Shown here: piece by piece, positions 7,254 to 8,228 of the stretch
Position numbering within the stretch: position 1 is the stretch's first letter
How the letters are laid out: each line of letters opens with the position of its first letter
Assembly (NCBI GenBank): GCA_020355985.1
Contig: CP070628.1
Coordinates: 602,938 to 611,165, forward strand
Origin: Nitrospirota bacterium
GTDB taxonomy: Bacteria; Nitrospirota; Nitrospiria; Nitrospirales; UBA8639
DNA: 8,228 nt
Reading direction: 5' to 3'
Notes under the pieces: generated by a model
What the model was told of the DNA's origin: nothing
Databases searched by the model: none
The model's input: the letters and a program-made list of their open reading frames with translations, nothing else
Position numbers and translations under genes: made by a program

Positions 7254-7736
7254 TTATTCTTTTACCGTGAATCGGGTGATGCAAAGAATTTTATCAGGTT
7301 GGTTAGAAGGAGCCACCACCACCATCCATTCGCCTGTATGAACCTCAGGTTTTAGGGATTTTAAACTCCACATCCGATATCCTGAAGACGGGCGGATGGA
7401 AAGGTTTACTTCCGAGACCATTGTCCAGGTGCCTTCGATTTGGTGGTGCCAACTATGACGCAATGTCCCCTTGGTTGTGGCTAGCACTTTGGTCCAGAAT
7501 ATTACTTTTGACGTTTGGGATGTCTTGACGATAGGAATTGCAGCTTGACTGTTTTTGTCTTTTTCGCAGTATGCGGGTGGCGAGAAAATGCCTTCTGGAT
7601 TTCGATTGGCTACATCCTTGGAAAGGACGACTTTTTCGACACGAAAGTCCGATTCGGCATGGACAGGGGTAAAGAACAACATCATTCCCAAGCCTATCAT
7701 TGTATATATTAATATAAAGCTAACTACACCCTTCAT
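7254..7736 (-). CDS. Exported DUF2914 domain protein
   Basis: A 160-aa protein with a signal peptide (about 1-27, ending PVHA before ESD). Downstream it carries features of the DUF2914 family: VIFWTKVLA (78-86), TLRHSWHHQ (91-99), a VNLSIRPSSGYRMWS stretch (110-124) and HTGEWMVVV (133-141), with FTVKE at the end. The biochemical role of the family is not established. Two Cys (57 and 152) could form a disulfide after export. The ATG has GAGG 7 bases upstream (7744-7747 on this strand). The gene is 96 bp upstream of the UbiA-like gene on the same strand, so the two might be co-transcribed, with no obvious functional link. The real-gene call is firm; the function is unknown. Confidence 0.78.
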   Translation of the reverse strand: MKGVVSFILIYTMIGLGMMLFFTPVHAESDFRVEKVVLSKDVANRNPEGIFSPPAYCEKDKNSQAAIPIVKTSQTSKVIFWTKVLATTKGTLRHSWHHQIEGTWTMVSEVNLSIRPSSGYRMWSLKSLKPEVHTGEWMVVVAPSNQPDKILCITRFTVKE

Positions 7737-7743
7737 GATTTTT

Positions 7744-7747
7744 CCTC
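7744..7747 (-). promoter_or_regulatory. Ribosome-binding site of the DUF2914 gene
   Basis: GAGG on the minus strand lies 7 bases before the ATG at 7736. It supports that start, which also gives a clean signal peptide. Confidence 0.5.
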
Positions 7748-7988
7748 ATCTTCTCAGTAAACACTAGATAGGAAATTAGGATATCTTTCCACCCATGTCA
7801 ATGGAAGGGAAAAGTAGACATTCTGGAAGGGGGAATATTTCTCATGCTCATTCTTTTAGTTTTATTGGCCGAAGCCTCTTTAGTTGACGATACCAAGTGA
7901 CGACAGGTATAAACGACCCCATTAGCCATCCTTCCAGTGAGGATTATAGTTCGATTTTGATTCTTTAATCTTTCGTATTATGAGTTGA

Positions 7989-8063
<75 letters not shown>

Positions 8064-8068
8064 TAAAA

Positions 8069-8228
8069 TCAAAGGTTTACGATTTTGGTAGGAACGGAAG
8101 AATCGGTAGGTGTTATTAGCGTGTTAAGTTTAGAAGCAGCTAGTAGCAAATCAGCCTCGCTGACGTTGTTATAGCGTTGATGCATTTTTTCAGATTTATG
8201 CCCCACAATCTTCATAGCAGTAACTGTA
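8069..8228 (-). CDS. Tyrosine recombinase (phage-type integrase), C-terminal part, 5' end outside window
   Basis: On the minus strand an open frame enters from the right edge (first full codon at 8227) and ends with TGA at 8069-8071, giving 52 residues. It reads AMKIVGHKSEKMHQRYNNV near the start, the hallmark of the tyrosine recombinase catalytic C-terminus. The GH carries the conserved second His, and the Tyr in QRY is the likely nucleophile. After that comes SEADLLLAASKL, a common tail in integrases of genomic islands, then a short Thr/Ser/Pro-rich end. The stop codon is 5 bp from the 3' end of the tRNA-Thr gene, reading towards it. This is the classic layout of an integrase beside its tRNA attachment site. 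Whether the enzyme is intact cannot be seen, since the N-terminal part and the catalytic Arg-His-Arg residues lie outside. Confidence 0.85.
   Translation of the reverse strand, partial: TVTAMKIVGHKSEKMHQRYNNVSEADLLLAASKLNTLITPTDSSVPTKIVNL

Noticed and set aside
7770..7810. TTCCA...TGGAA inverted repeat as a terminator or operator
   Set aside because: The stem is only 5 bp with a 10-base loop and no T-run; this is expected by chance.
7957..7981. TTGATT / TATTAT as a promoter for the tRNA-Thr gene
   Set aside because: The spacer is only 13 bases and the -10 box would place the transcript start almost at the mature 5' end.

Overview
The window looks like chromosomal DNA from a member of the Nitrospirota, most likely a Nitrospira-like nitrite oxidiser. 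The reason is a six-gene set of redox proteins that combines a divergent cytochrome bd-like oxidase subunit, several membrane-attached c-type cytochromes and an ethylbenzene-dehydrogenase-gamma-type (NxrC-like) heme b protein. Base composition appears by eye to be in the high 40s %GC (not counted). That would suit a lower-GC, for example marine, lineage better than high-GC Nitrospira. The taxonomic call is inference.

Left part (1-6166, + strand): a respiratory cluster. It begins with the 3' part of a multi-TM protein of unknown function with a Lys/Glu-rich tail (left end outside the window). After a 111-bp gap comes a 626-aa polytopic membrane protein whose N-terminal half resembles CydA. It is followed by a membrane-anchored monoheme cytochrome c, a three-TM monoheme cytochrome c, an exported heme b-binding protein with a C-terminal anchor, and a diheme cytochrome c that may be a lipoprotein. 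The last five genes are tightly spaced (6 bp, 30 bp, 49 bp, then a 4-bp ATGA overlap) and probably form one operon. Together they predict four c hemes and one b heme on the outer face of the membrane beside a bd-like core. This would fit an electron-transfer chain from a periplasmic donor, such as a nitrite-oxidoreductase-like enzyme encoded elsewhere, into an oxidase or a related membrane redox complex. No CydB, no molybdopterin catalytic subunit and no Fe-S subunit is present in the window.

Middle part (6264-7736, - strand): a convergent UbiA-type prenyltransferase gene whose stop codon lies inside a perfect 9-bp hairpin, then a gene for a small exported DUF2914 protein. About 250 bp without a convincing gene follow.

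Right end (7989-8228): a complete tRNA-Thr (anticodon CGU, CCA encoded) and, 5 bp beyond its 3' end on the opposite strand, the C-terminal 52 codons of a tyrosine recombinase. This is the usual edge of an integrative element, so an island probably starts here and continues to the right of the window.
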